From Aspidapion aeneum (taxonomy: Eukaryota > Arthropoda > Insecta > Coleoptera > Brentidae), in assembly GCA_963576565.1 (NCBI GenBank), contig OY755039.1, forward strand, positions 134,250,095-134,314,094: a DNA stretch of 64,000 nt. The letters run 5' to 3'. Under the pieces are notes generated by a model that saw nothing but the letters and a program-made list of their open reading frames with translations, made no database searches and had not been told where the DNA came from. This document shows, piece by piece, positions 33,784 through 43,146 of this stretch. The number at the start of each line of letters is the position of its first letter. Within the stretch, counting starts at the first letter, position 1. The position numbers were made by a program, and so were the translations under genes.

Positions 33784-34080
33784 TTTTGTTGTAGTAAACA
33801 CAAAGTGTGCTTACATCATGTGTTAGGTTAAAAAGAATACAAATTTGCTCCATTTTGTTAGCCGCTATTTTGAATAGGCCATATTTTGTAGTAGAGCCCT
33901 TTTTTGCAATCATTATAGTATAGCTACTTTCGATCTTTTGTGTTTACAATGTTGGACCTTTTTGTAGTTTTTACCTTTTGTTTTTTGATATTTTGTGCTT
34001 TCGACCTTTTGTATTTTCGACCTTTTGTAGTTTTGACTTTTTGAGGTGTGAGTCTAGATGAATAATAGTCGTGACCTGTA

Positions 34081-34225
34081 AAGCTGGAGAATCGCAGATA
34101 CAGCAGCTAAAAATATAGGCTTCAGTATGAACTACACTAAAACTAGAATCATAACAAACACAGATGAAGATATCGCGATCGGAAAAAACCAAGAAAAAAT
34201 AAAACAAGTCGAGGAATATATATAT
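34081..34225 (+). pseudogene. LINE RT fragment
   Basis: Plus-strand reading gives AAKNIGFSMNYTKTRIIT and IAIGKNQEKIKQVEEYIYI, the segment that follows the FADD box in RTE-like reverse transcriptases (old strand numbering, cue for the template, then the Y-L-G motif). It breaks off into a (TA)n tract. It probably belongs with 34,634-35,051, the rest being displaced by the (TA)n and an inserted MITE. Confidence 0.75.
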
Positions 34226-34227
34226 AT

Positions 34228-34275
<48 letters not shown>
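34217..34275. repeat. (TA)n microsatellite
   Basis: About 28 uninterrupted TA units after a TATATAGA start. Reading frames through it are artefacts. Confidence 0.97.
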
Positions 34276-34276
<1 letters not shown>

Positions 34277-34444
34277 AATATATCTGGGACAAATGAACCG
34301 AACCGAACCTAAAAAAATAAAAACAAACGGCTGAAATTAAGTGGCGAGTCAGATTGGCCTGAGCAGCGTTCGGTAAATTAATTTACATATTAAATATTAA
34401 AAAATATCCTCAGTACCTTAAAACGAAAGTGTATATATAACAAA

Positions 34445-34633
34445 TCGTCGCCTTAATGCAGAACTATTCTATGTCCAGTTTTCCCATTTTTCCTTTTTTC
34501 GCGAAAACGTATAGCACCATCCGCCCGACCAATTTAAGTGGTGATACCCTGACCCGCACTCCAAGTCCAAATAAAAAAACGTTCTCCTGTAAAAACTTAA
34601 TTTTGTGACAATAGTTCTGCATTAAGGCGACGA
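34445..34633. mobile_element. 189-bp MITE with 24-bp TIRs
   Basis: TCGTCGCCTTAATGCAGAAC at 34,445 and its reverse complement ending at 34,633 form a 24-bp inverted pair extending to CTATT / AATAG. It sits between two pieces of the same LINE RT, consistent with insertion into it. No target duplication longer than AA was found. Confidence 0.82.
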
Positions 34634-35051
34634 AATGTATGCTCACATTTGGATCCCAGACCTGGACGCTTACAAGATAAAACATGGATAAGGTAACAAA
34701 AGCCCAAAGATCAATGGAAAGACAAATGTTACATGTAAAGCTAACAGATAGAAAAAGGAATACTTGGATAATTATTAAAACAAAAGTAAGGGATGTCAGA
34801 GAAGAGGGAGCAAAATTAAAGTGGAAATTTGCCGGTCATAATATCAGAGAGAAAGAATCGATCGATGGAACAAATGTATTGTAGACTGGAGACCCTGGGA
34901 AAATTAAAGAAGTAGGGGAAGACCCCAAATGAGATGGGCGGATGATTTGCAGAAACATGCGGGGACTAGATGGATGAACACGGCGACAGGCAGAGAAGAG
35001 TGGAAGATATTGGTGGAGGCCTATGTCCAAAGATGGATCGAAGAAGGCTAA
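34634..35051 (+). pseudogene. LINE ORF2 C-terminal fragment
   Basis: Plus-strand frames give GSQTWTL-like sequence, then KVTKAQRSMERQMLHVKLTD, KLKWKFAGHNIR, and after frame breaks RWADDLQKHAG and ATGREEWKILVEAYVQRWIE. This is the C-terminal region of a non-LTR RT in which the K-L-K-W-x-F-A-G-H motif replaces the W-Y-G-H-V-Q-R-M motif of the other family here, so it is a second RTE-like lineage. At least two frameshifts; non-functional. A related minus-strand piece is at 45,005-45,225. Confidence 0.82.
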
Positions 35052-35121
35052 ATAGATGTGTGACGTTATCTGGTCCTTTTCCTCTCCACAAAAAGAAATA
35101 TTTTAATAAGAATTTAATTTT

Positions 35122-35248
35122 GAAGGAAGTTCACGAGGTAAAAAGTCTTAACAAAAAAGTTTCACGGGCAAGTCCTAAGCCTAATGAGACCGAAACGCGT
35201 CCCGAGCTACCTTTACCTCTGAGGACTTGCCCGTGAAACTTTTTTGTT
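35122..35248. mobile_element. 127-bp retrozyme-like derivative with 14-bp target duplication
   Basis: Starts GAAGGAAGTTCACGAGG and ends AAACTTTTTTGTT, exactly the ends of the large array at 47,626-49,510. Flanks are AAGAATTTAATTTT on both sides (35,108-35,121 and 35,249-35,262). The left 57 bp are in one orientation and the rest in the other; the 31-bp arms TCTTAACAAAAAAGTTTCAC... and their complement are perfect. The right part keeps half a hammerhead motif on the plus strand (AATGAGACCGAAACGCGTCC then CGAGC), with a canonical C before GAAA, but the CUGAUGA half is missing. Confidence 0.85.
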
Positions 35249-35424
35249 AAGAATTTAATTTTTTTGTATTTTCTGAAGAGGCCTTGAAAAGCCAGTTGAA
35301 AAGCCCCTGTCGATTAGAACAGTTGGTTAGGTTTTTTGCTTAGGTTGGTTAGTGGGTTTGGTTTGGTGTATACAGATTATCTTGTTTTTATCCCTTGACT
35401 TTGCCCTCACAAAGTGAGAGTGAC

Positions 35425-35600
35425 AAAAGCGCGATGTAACAAAAGCGCGATGTAACAAAACCGCGAGTAACAAAAGCGCGAATGTAAATAACTGGCGAGA
35501 CGTTTATCGCGCATAAAGTCTTTAACAAGATCCTAGAGAGTGTGATTCTAAACCGAACCGAACCGAACCGAACCAAACCGAACCGAACTGAACCAACCGA
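35425..35600. repeat. AGCGCGA minisatellite plus GAACC module
   Basis: CAAAAGCGCGATGTAA units (35,427-35,485) followed by AAGATCCTAGAGAGTGTGAT and then CCGAACCGAACCGAACCGAA (35,555-35,598). Same order as at 30,190-30,490 and 55,345-55,620. Confidence 0.85.
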
Positions 35601-35634
35601 ATATATAAGTCAGTGGGGTACGACTAACGACAAA

Positions 35635-35860
35635 CCCTCCAGCGGCGTCTGTTTATTGAGATGATGTAAAAAAATTAAAAAAAGAAACAGGTTTTACCGG
35701 ATTTTCTTCAAAACCAAGCTCTATATCAAAAAATCTAATTTATACTTTATTGTAGGCAATAAAATTTCCTTTAAGTAGAACAAAGCAAGATAATTTTTAT
35801 CTATAACAATTTAGGGGCGTCCGTATATTAATTTAATTTTAAAAAATCACTAATTACCAA
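35635..35860. repeat. Solo copy of the 749-2,936 internal repeat
   Basis: CCTCCAGCGGCGTCTGT, AAAACCAAGCTCTATATCA, TATTGTAGGCAATAAAATTT and AGGGGCGTCCGTA match the tandem unit inside the 749-2,936 element. Confidence 0.75.
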
Positions 35861-35863
35861 TTT

Positions 35864-35902
35864 TTTCCTCTGAGGCCTTGCCCGTGAAACTTTTTTGGTA
35901 AA
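35864..35902 (+). repeat. Short scrap of the retrozyme-like unit
   Basis: CCTCTGAGGCCTTGCCCGTG and the following AAACTTTTTTG match the right-hand end of the 323-bp unit (49,156-49,190) with two changes. No hammerhead portion remains. Confidence 0.75.
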
Positions 35903-36425
35903 CTAACATCTTATTTTCGCGATTGCGTGTGCTAGTTATGAAGGCGCGTTGCTTAACAAGTAAGAGCCTAGGTCCGGCATACGTTCGGGCTCACCCGATT
36001 CGCTATTCCAGGTGATAGATATGAATATACGACCCGGCTATGTACTTGGATGTTTTTAATTGTTTAAAATGCTTTATCTTTAACTTGACGAAACTGGATG
36101 ATTGATCCTGATTAGATGGAAAGTATAAAAAAAATATACAGGGTGTCAGGCATGTCAAATAAGTTTCAAGTAATTTGTTTATTTTGATATACTCACCATG
36201 CCATACTGGAGCATTTTTTATTTTATGATAGCAACCTGTGGTGCAAAAGCGACTTTCTCGAAAACGGCTAAATATGTAAAAAAAATGCAAAAACCAGAAA
36301 GTTTGCAAATAAAACAAAGATTTTATTTATTTTCTTAGTCTACTTGCTTCTACCTACCAGTGGCTTACAAGGGAAAAAAATCCGGGGAAAAAGGCGACAT
36401 CCCCTCTGAAAAGTTATCACTCTGT

Positions 36426-36427
<2 letters not shown>

Positions 36428-36482
<55 letters not shown>
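36428..36482. repeat. (TA)n tract at the 3' end of the RTE-like LINE
   Basis: About 27 TA units immediately after the LINE stop codon (minus strand sense). The related copy at 45,978-45,998 also ends in a short (AT)n, so this is the element's 3' simple-repeat tail, expanded here. Confidence 0.92.
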
Positions 36483-36485
<3 letters not shown>

Positions 36486-36490
36486 CGGTT

Positions 36491-38911
36491 TCACAACGTT
36501 CTACGTCTTCCGATACCCAATCTCCACTCGTTTCTGTTTGCCCATAATTCATCATCTAGGCCTCTTATTCTTATTTCACTATCTATTCCTTCTCTCCAGC
36601 TTCTCCTTGGTCTTCCTCGTTTTCTTCGGCCAGTTGGTTTCCATTGTAATATTTGTTTAGGTAGTCTTCCATCATCCATTCTTTGTACATGTCCGTACCA
36701 CACCAGTTGTTTTGTTCTTATATCATCCACTAGAGTACGTTCACCCACTGTCATAATTTCTCTTATTCTTTGATTGGTAACTCTTTCTCTTTTTGATTTC
36801 CCTGCTGCTCTTCTCCAATAGTCCATCTCCGTAGCGGAAAGCATTTTTTCTGTTCTATCTTTGATTGGCCATACTTCTGAGCCGTATGTAATAATACTTT
36901 TTACAATGGTGTTATATATAAGCTTTTTGTTATGTTTTGATATACTTTGGTCCCAAATTATTCCATTTAATAAAGTTATTGCTTTTCTTCCTTGTACGTT
37001 TCCTACCGTTCCGTCAGCTGTAATTTTTAGACCTAAGCATTTACACTCATCACAGGACTGAATTCGCTGCCCAGTATTTAAGATTAGATCCTGTTTCGTT
37101 CCACCAATACACATATACTCTGTCTTATTGATATTAACCTCTAGTCCCCACTTATTGTACTCTTCTATTAGTTTTCGTGTCATATATTCGAGGTCGTCAT
37201 AATCCTGAGCCACCACTATCTGATCATCGGCGAAACATAAAGTATACAAGGTGGTTTCATTCAACGGAATTCCCATGTTTTGGCATTTTCTCTTCCAGAC
37301 TTTAAGGACCTGTTCCAAATATATCTTGAAGAGCGTAGGCGAGATACAGCAACCTTGTTTAAGACCTTTATTTTCTTGAAAGCCCTTGGTTAGTTTTGCT
37401 TTTATTTTAACTTTTGCCTTACTATTGCGGTATAACTCTTTGATGGCCTTAATTAGTTGTACGCTTATGTTTGTCTTTTCCAACGCTTTCCAAAGTAGAT
37501 TTAGTGGTATACTATCATATGCCTTCTGCAAATCTACGTAAAGCAGATGGAGCTCTTGTCCGTATGCCATTTTCTTTTCAATAACTTGGGTTATACAAAA
37601 GAGATGATCTGAAGTCGATCTACCTGCCCTGAAACCAGCTTGTTCTTCTGCCTCCATATCTTTATATTCGCTCTCCACTTTATTTCTTATTATTTTGCCA
37701 TATATTCTGCTTAGCGTACTAGTTACAGATATACCTCTATAATTGTCACATATATCCCTCCCTCCTTTTTTGTGTATTGTGGATATATATGACGTTTTCC
37801 ACTCAGTTGGTACTACAGCTCCATTTAAATATCTTTGGAAAAGATTCCTTAATCTACAAAACAATTCTTCAGTGCCATATTTAATAAGTTCAGATGGGAT
37901 ATTTCCGGGTCCGGCAGATTTACCGCTTTTTAAGGCTTTGCACACGTTTTTGACCTCAGATATTGTGAGGGGTACTGGAGATCCCATCGTTCTAATGATA
38001 TTGTCTCTTTCGTCTTCCTTGAATTCTGCTCTATCTTCATGTAAAAGTTTTTTAAAATGCTCATCCCATTCTTTGTCTGGTATTGGTGAAATAATATCTC
38101 TGCATGTTTCTTTTTTGATCGATCTTATAGTTTTCCAGCTTTCGGTACTTCTCCTACCTCCTAAGTAAGAATCTATTTTCTGGCACTTTTGCATCCATGA
38201 TTGATTCTTCTTATCACTGATCATTCTTCTCACCTTTGATTGCGCGATTTTGTATTCTTCTCTGCTTCTATCTGTCTTTTGGGATAAGTACGTGTGATAT
38301 AATTTCCTTTTTTCCTCTATTTCACTTTCAATCTCAGCATCCCACCAGTATGGTTTTGTTCTTTTAGGAGTTTCTTCCACTAATCCTAGTGCTTCTTTTG
38401 CAGCTTGATGGATGCTTAATGTGATACATTCGTATTCCTCATCTGGGGTTTCACCTGAACTTGAATTAAGTTTTTCGTTCAGTCTCTTTTTGGTAAAGTT
38501 TTTTACGCTGTCATGTTCTAGGCTTAGTAGATTATATTGACAGTGATCAATTTCCTCATTCATTGTATCATCAAGATTTTGTTGATGGAGGCTTCGGCCT
38601 TGATAAGGAAAGAGAATTTTGGTCTCCAGAAAATAGTGATCACTTCCGCATGTTGATCCACGCTTTGTTCTGACATCTTGAATTTTTAGTTTTGTCTTTT
38701 GTTTAGTGATAAGATAATCAATGACGGATTTCAGGTTTTGTGAGGGTTTGGTCCAGGTATATTTGTGTATTTTCTTATGTTGGAAAAAACCGTTTTGGAT
38801 TTTTAGGTCTAATTGCTCACATACTGTGATAAGCCGGTTTCCATTGTCATTAACAACATCTTCTCCATATTGGCCACTCTGTAGATGTTTACTATTATTT
38901 GGCATGTCCAT
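36491..38911 (-). CDS. RTE-like LINE polyprotein, 5'-truncated but open (806 codons)
   Basis: The minus-strand frame is uninterrupted from 38,911 to 36,491. Residues 1-105 are the second half of an AP endonuclease (KYTWTKPSQNLKSVIDYLIT with the ID-Y motif, and GSDHYFLE with the SDH motif); the first half, with the catalytic E and N boxes, is missing. After a linker, RT spans about residues 300-620: SAGPGNIPSELIKYG, CDNYRGISVTSTLSRIYGKI, EQAGFRAGRSTSDHLF, YVDLQKAYDSIP, GLKQGCCISPTLF and the catalytic FADD (37,223-37,234). The C-terminus has LVWYGHVQRMDDGRLPKQIL and GRRKRGRPRRSWREGI. The frame lacks eight residues (LDKAIKGR region) present in the 45,398 copy. It once drove target-primed reverse transcription; without an intact endonuclease it is unlikely to move itself. 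The chosen Met is merely the first in the truncated frame. Confidence 0.9.
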   Translation of the reverse strand: MDMPNNSKHLQSGQYGEDVVNDNGNRLITVCEQLDLKIQNGFFQHKKIHKYTWTKPSQNLKSVIDYLITKQKTKLKIQDVRTKRGSTCGSDHYFLETKILFPYQGRSLHQQNLDDTMNEEIDHCQYNLLSLEHDSVKNFTKKRLNEKLNSSSGETPDEEYECITLSIHQAAKEALGLVEETPKRTKPYWWDAEIESEIEEKRKLYHTYLSQKTDRSREEYKIAQSKVRRMISDKKNQSWMQKCQKIDSYLGGRRSTESWKTIRSIKKETCRDIISPIPDKEWDEHFKKLLHEDRAEFKEDERDNIIRTMGSPVPLTISEVKNVCKALKSGKSAGPGNIPSELIKYGTEELFCRLRNLFQRYLNGAVVPTEWKTSYISTIHKKGGRDICDNYRGISVTSTLSRIYGKIIRNKVESEYKDMEAEEQAGFRAGRSTSDHLFCITQVIEKKMAYGQELHLLYVDLQKAYDSIPLNLLWKALEKTNISVQLIKAIKELYRNSKAKVKIKAKLTKGFQENKGLKQGCCISPTLFKIYLEQVLKVWKRKCQNMGIPLNETTLYTLCFADDQIVVAQDYDDLEYMTRKLIEEYNKWGLEVNINKTEYMCIGGTKQDLILNTGQRIQSCDECKCLGLKITADGTVGNVQGRKAITLLNGIIWDQSISKHNKKLIYNTIVKSIITYGSEVWPIKDRTEKMLSATEMDYWRRAAGKSKRERVTNQRIREIMTVGERTLVDDIRTKQLVWYGHVQRMDDGRLPKQILQWKPTGRRKRGRPRRSWREGIDSEIRIRGLDDELWANRNEWRLGIGRRRTL

Positions 38912-39258
38912 TAGTGTAGTGTCAAGTGTGTGAAAACAAGAACCCTATCTCGAAAAAAAGGCCTTTGAGGAAATTTGTTTATATACAAATTTTATCTTGA
39001 AATCACTTTAGGAATTCAACATTAAAATTATGTTATTTAATTTTGAAACACCCTGTATAACATATTTAAAATCTAGATAACGCTTGTTTAAAGTCGGAAA
39101 AAATACTTGTTTTGATTTGAGAAAATGAGCGCCTTATTTGTAAAAAAATATTGTATTTTTTCTTGAATAAAGAAAATATACTTTTCTAATTAAGAAATTA
39201 TTGTTCCTTTTTTCAAAATAAGGAATGTCTTGCGTAAAAATTTTAATTTATTTAATAT

Positions 39259-41164
39259 CAGGGTTCAAAAATATCATGATATTTATATAAATATCATATC
39301 ACATGATATATATCGGATATATATCAGATATAAATCTGATATATAACATTATCAAAATTTTAATATTTAATAACAGAAATATCGTTCCTATACATAAACT
39401 TTATTTCATCAACAAAATCTTACATTCTGAACATAAATTCGTGATGGAATACCCTGCATCTCCTTTGAGCACTCTCGACATTTCGCCCATTTTCCAGTAC
39501 TATTTTTCTTCTTAATTATACAGTCAAAATAACGCCAAACTGAGTGCTTTGGTTTTGGCTATCACTCTATCTAATAAATCAAAAGTACAACCTCTATAAA
39601 CTTAGCATTACCACTTAAGAATTGGATATTCGTAATATATGCATTAATTGTCGTGAATTTGTCGTAAATTTGTCGTGAAAGAAAAAAATTTGTCGCGCCA
39701 CCCGTTTTCCTGAAAAGGGTATGTAATGCTAAGTTGAGTCTCAGCATTACCACCCCAGAAAAAATTAAAATTTTTAAAAACTAATCTATGGAATAATTGT
39801 CGTAAATTTGTCGTAAAGTTGTCGTGAAAGAAAAAAATTTGTCGCGCAACCCGTTTTCCTGAAAAGGGTATGTAATGCTAAGTTGAGTCTCAACTTAGCA
39901 CTACCACCCCAGAAAAAATTAAAATTTTCAAAAACTAATAAATGCATTAATTGTCGTGAATTTGTCGTAAATTTGTCGTCAAAGAAAAACAATTGACGCG
40001 TCATCCGTTTTCCCGAAAACGGGCAGTGAGCAATTTTGATTGATTTCCCAGCTAAATCTTAGTGATCTTTAAGCTTTTTTACAATACGAAGATGTAGTAT
40101 ATTTAACCTTGTCGCGCAATTGTAAATTTTTGGTGAAACAATCATTATATTACGTTCCGCTTTTACTTTTCAATATAACCTTTTGTGGTGTTTGTGTAAA
40201 TATTCATTGATCGCCAGGATTTTGCGTTGTTTTAGAAATTATAAAAAAAGTGAACTTCTCACGAAACATTTATATGCATTAATTGTCTTAAATTTGTAGT
40301 AAATTTGTCGTGAAACAAAAAAAATTGTCGCGCCACCCGTTTTCCTGAAAAGGGTATGTAATGCTAAGTTGAGTCTCAATTTAGCACTACCACCCCAGAA
40401 AAAATTTTCAAAAACTAATCTATGGAATAATTGTTGTAAATTTGTCGTAAATTTGTCGTGAAAGAAAAAAATTTGTCGCGACACCCGTTTTCCTGAAAAC
40501 GGTATGTAATGCTAAGTTGAGTCTCAACTTAGCATTACATACCCTTTTCAGGAAAACGGGTGGCGCGTCAAATTTTTTTCTTTCACGACAAATTTACGAC
40601 AAATTTACGACAATTATTCCATAGATTAGTTTTTAAAAATTTTACTTTTTTCTGGAGTGGTAATGCTAAGTTGAGACTCAACTTAGCATTACATACCCTT
40701 TTCAGGAAAACGGGTGGCGCGACAAATTTTTTTCTTTCACGACAAATTTACGACAAATTCACGACAATTAATGCATATATTGCGAATATCCAATTCTTAA
40801 GTGGTAATGCTAAGTTTATAGAGGTAAAAGTACACACAGATGGAAAACACAGTAACTGTATAACCTGGGAAAACAGAAAACAAAAGAAATCGTCACGTCG
40901 GGGATCTACCAGATGAGAAACAGGGGATTCCCAGTCAGCTCCGCGATGCCTATGCGGCAGCCGAATCGATCGATACTACACCTTTACAGATGCTTATACT
41001 CTTGTACAGGGGCGTACTGACAAACATTCTGATATTTAGAATGGTAGAAAACATTTTTAGTCTAATAAGTTAAATTATTGAATATATCGGATATATTTCA
41101 AGCTATAAATACCGTGATATATATCATGATATATATCACTTGATATATATCCGCGGAACCCTGT
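39259..41164. mobile_element. hAT element (1.9 kb) with perfect 8-bp duplication
   Basis: Begins CAGGGTTC and ends GAACCCTG, flanked by TTTAATAT on both sides (39,251-39,258 and 41,165-41,172). Subterminal sequence is rich in palindromic ATATCATGATAT-type repeats at both ends. An 8-bp duplication with a CAGGG TIR is diagnostic of hAT. No transposase is present; more than half of the length is a second, nested foldback element (39,590-40,825), so the original insertion was only about 660 bp. Confidence 0.93.
39590..40825. mobile_element. Foldback element (1.24 kb), 9-bp target duplication, MULE-like
   Basis: Starts ACCTCTATAAACTTAGCATT and ends with its reverse complement; both flanks are AAAAGTACA (39,581-39,589 and 40,826-40,834). 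The interior is made of repeats of TTTGTCGTGAAAGAAAAAAA, CGCGCCACCCGTTTTCCTGA and ATGCTAAGTTGAGTCTCAAC in both orientations, with the axis near 40,525. About 90% of the arms are mutually complementary. A 9-bp duplication with long inverted arms suggests the Mutator superfamily, but no transposase supports this. Repeated frames reading FFLSRQIYDKFTT are translations of the repeat and not proteins. Confidence 0.9.
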
Positions 41165-41172
41165 TTAATATA

Positions 41173-42080
41173 GATTATTATTTTTTAGTTTTGGTATTCC
41201 TTCGTTTAATTTTAAGAACATTTTGTTCAGGTAAATTAATATGTTTAAAAAAACTTAAGTACGTTTTCTAGATTTGATATAATGTTTATTTTTGTCTTCC
41301 CTTTTAAATCGGGGCTATTAAAGTTGGTCCTGCTCGTTATTTTCTTGAGTTTGCGCAGGTTTAACAAATATTCTGTTGTTTTTCTATATCTTTAACCTCA
41401 CGTGACTTCCTAAAAAACTAAAGTTTATTTTAAGTTCGACAAAAACTTGTTAATTTATATCAGAATTGATTTTTAGACAAACGTATTAGTTTTGAAAATT
41501 AACATTTTGTTTTTTAGTATTTAGAACAATTGAGTTTTTTTGTGTTTTTTAAAATTTTAGTACTAAGAGTTTTTTTAAATGTTTGAGACAGAAAGGAAAA
41601 GAAGAAAAAAGAAAAAGAGAGATACCAATACAACGAAATATATTTTTGGATGATTCTACTATAATATAAATAACCTAAAGTAATTTCATTGTAATCCCTG
41701 AACTCTGGGAGTCGTTTTTAGAATCGCAAAAAAAATATTTTGCAACATTTCACTTGTTTTTTGGCGACTCCTAATATTTTTACTCTAAGCGTTCAAATGA
41801 AATCCAGGGATAGTTCAAAGGCACAAATATTCGTTACGGGCATTAATGCTTGTTATGCTTTTAATTCTAATTTATCTATAAGGGGAAGTAACAGTAGAGA
41901 AAACGTCTTTGTCTGAGATACGACTATTGCCTCAAAATATCCCCGTTACAATCGTAAAATTAAATTATGACGTTTATAATGGGACAAAATAGCTTTTTGA
42001 ACGGGGATCTGCAAGTGAAATAATTGGACCGCACAGAGCCAGCAGCACAGTCAGCGGTTGAAATTATTTCGTGTCTTTTA
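41173..42080. other. AT-rich stretch without features
   Basis: No gene, RNA or bounded element was recognised. A purine-rich run (AGAAAGGAAAAGAAGAAAAA) lies at 41,590-41,620. Confidence 0.5.
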
Positions 42081-42089
42081 TGGAAACAA

Positions 42090-42710
42090 AGGCCATAACT
42101 TTTTTACAAGCTTTTTTTTAGCTTCAGATGTTCTGTCTAACTATCTAACTAACTATCTATCAAATCTTGTGAAGCGTTTTTGACACACTTCCCATTACCC
42201 GATTTGGATGAAATTTGGTATTCACATAGTGGTCCGATGACAATACAACATTAAAAAAATATATATCCTCCCACCCCTACTCCCACCCCCTTCCATAGAA
42301 AATGCGTTTTTGACACCCTTCCCATTATCCGATTTGGATGAAATTTGGTATACATATGGTGGTCCGATGACAATACAACTGAAAAAAAAATCCTACCACT
42401 CCTACCCCCACCCACATCTATAGAAAAATGCGTTTTTGACACACTTCCCATTATCCGATTTGGATGAAATTTGGTATACATATAGTGGTCCGATGACAAT
42501 ACAACAATAATGAAAAAATTTCCTCTCACCCCTACCCCCCACCCCATTTCATAAAAAATGCGTTTTTGACACAATTCACTTCAAATTACTTTTATAAAAT
42601 TTGGTATATGCATAAAGGTCCGATTGCAATACAGCCCAAACAAAAAATATATTTCTACCTCTACCCCCAGATTCTCCTTCCCCCAATAGAAAAATGAGTT
42701 TCCAAACACT
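42090..42710. repeat. Dispersed repeat with ~127-bp tandem units
   Basis: After a lead sequence (AGCTTCAGATGTTCTGTCTA, then CTATCTAACTAACTATCTA) come four units starting near 42,174, 42,301, 42,428 and 42,558, each with GCGTTTTTGACACACTTCCC, TTATCCGATTTGGATGAAAT and GTGGTCCGATGACAATACAA, and a C-rich block. The same lead sequence and two units lie at 56,038-56,410. The long minus-strand frame here is a translation of the units. Confidence 0.88.
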
Positions 42711-43146
42711 CACGATCAGCGATTTCATTATATTCTAGAAATTATTTTTGATCAAAAGATTTTGCTGCTACCTTTAAGGATTAAATTTAGTCAGTAAATG
42801 AGATTAATTTTTTTTTGTCGTTTAGTCATTTTGGTAGGTATCAATCAATTTCTGGGAAAATAGTTTCACTTGGTTCAATTAAAATAAAAAACACCCTGTA
42901 TCTCTGAAACGGAGCAATTTCAGACTAAGGTAAGTTACTTTAAATCGACTTATTTTGACCTCAGGAATATGTGCTAAGATTTTGTACAGACCTTTTAGAG
43001 ACACCTTGTATATATAAGATCCGAACACCGGTCTATTCTAGTCACCGTGGGTGCATGCAGCCTTCCTTGATCTAAGGCATTCAATAGAGTACACTACCCA
43101 ACACCTTTGATTATACAACTCGATGAACCGACCCAGTCTTGTAAAC

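Noticed and set aside
36360..36773. Plus-strand frame with a YIYIYI segment
   Set aside because: It reads through the (TA)n tail and the antisense of the LINE.
39571..40916. Four frames with repeated FFLSRQIYDKFTT
   Set aside because: They are translations of the unit that makes up the foldback element at 39,590-40,825; they occur on both strands.
42251..42574. 107-codon minus-strand frame with repeated FHPNRIMG
   Set aside because: It is a translation of the ~127-bp tandem unit, whose length is not a multiple of three over all copies.
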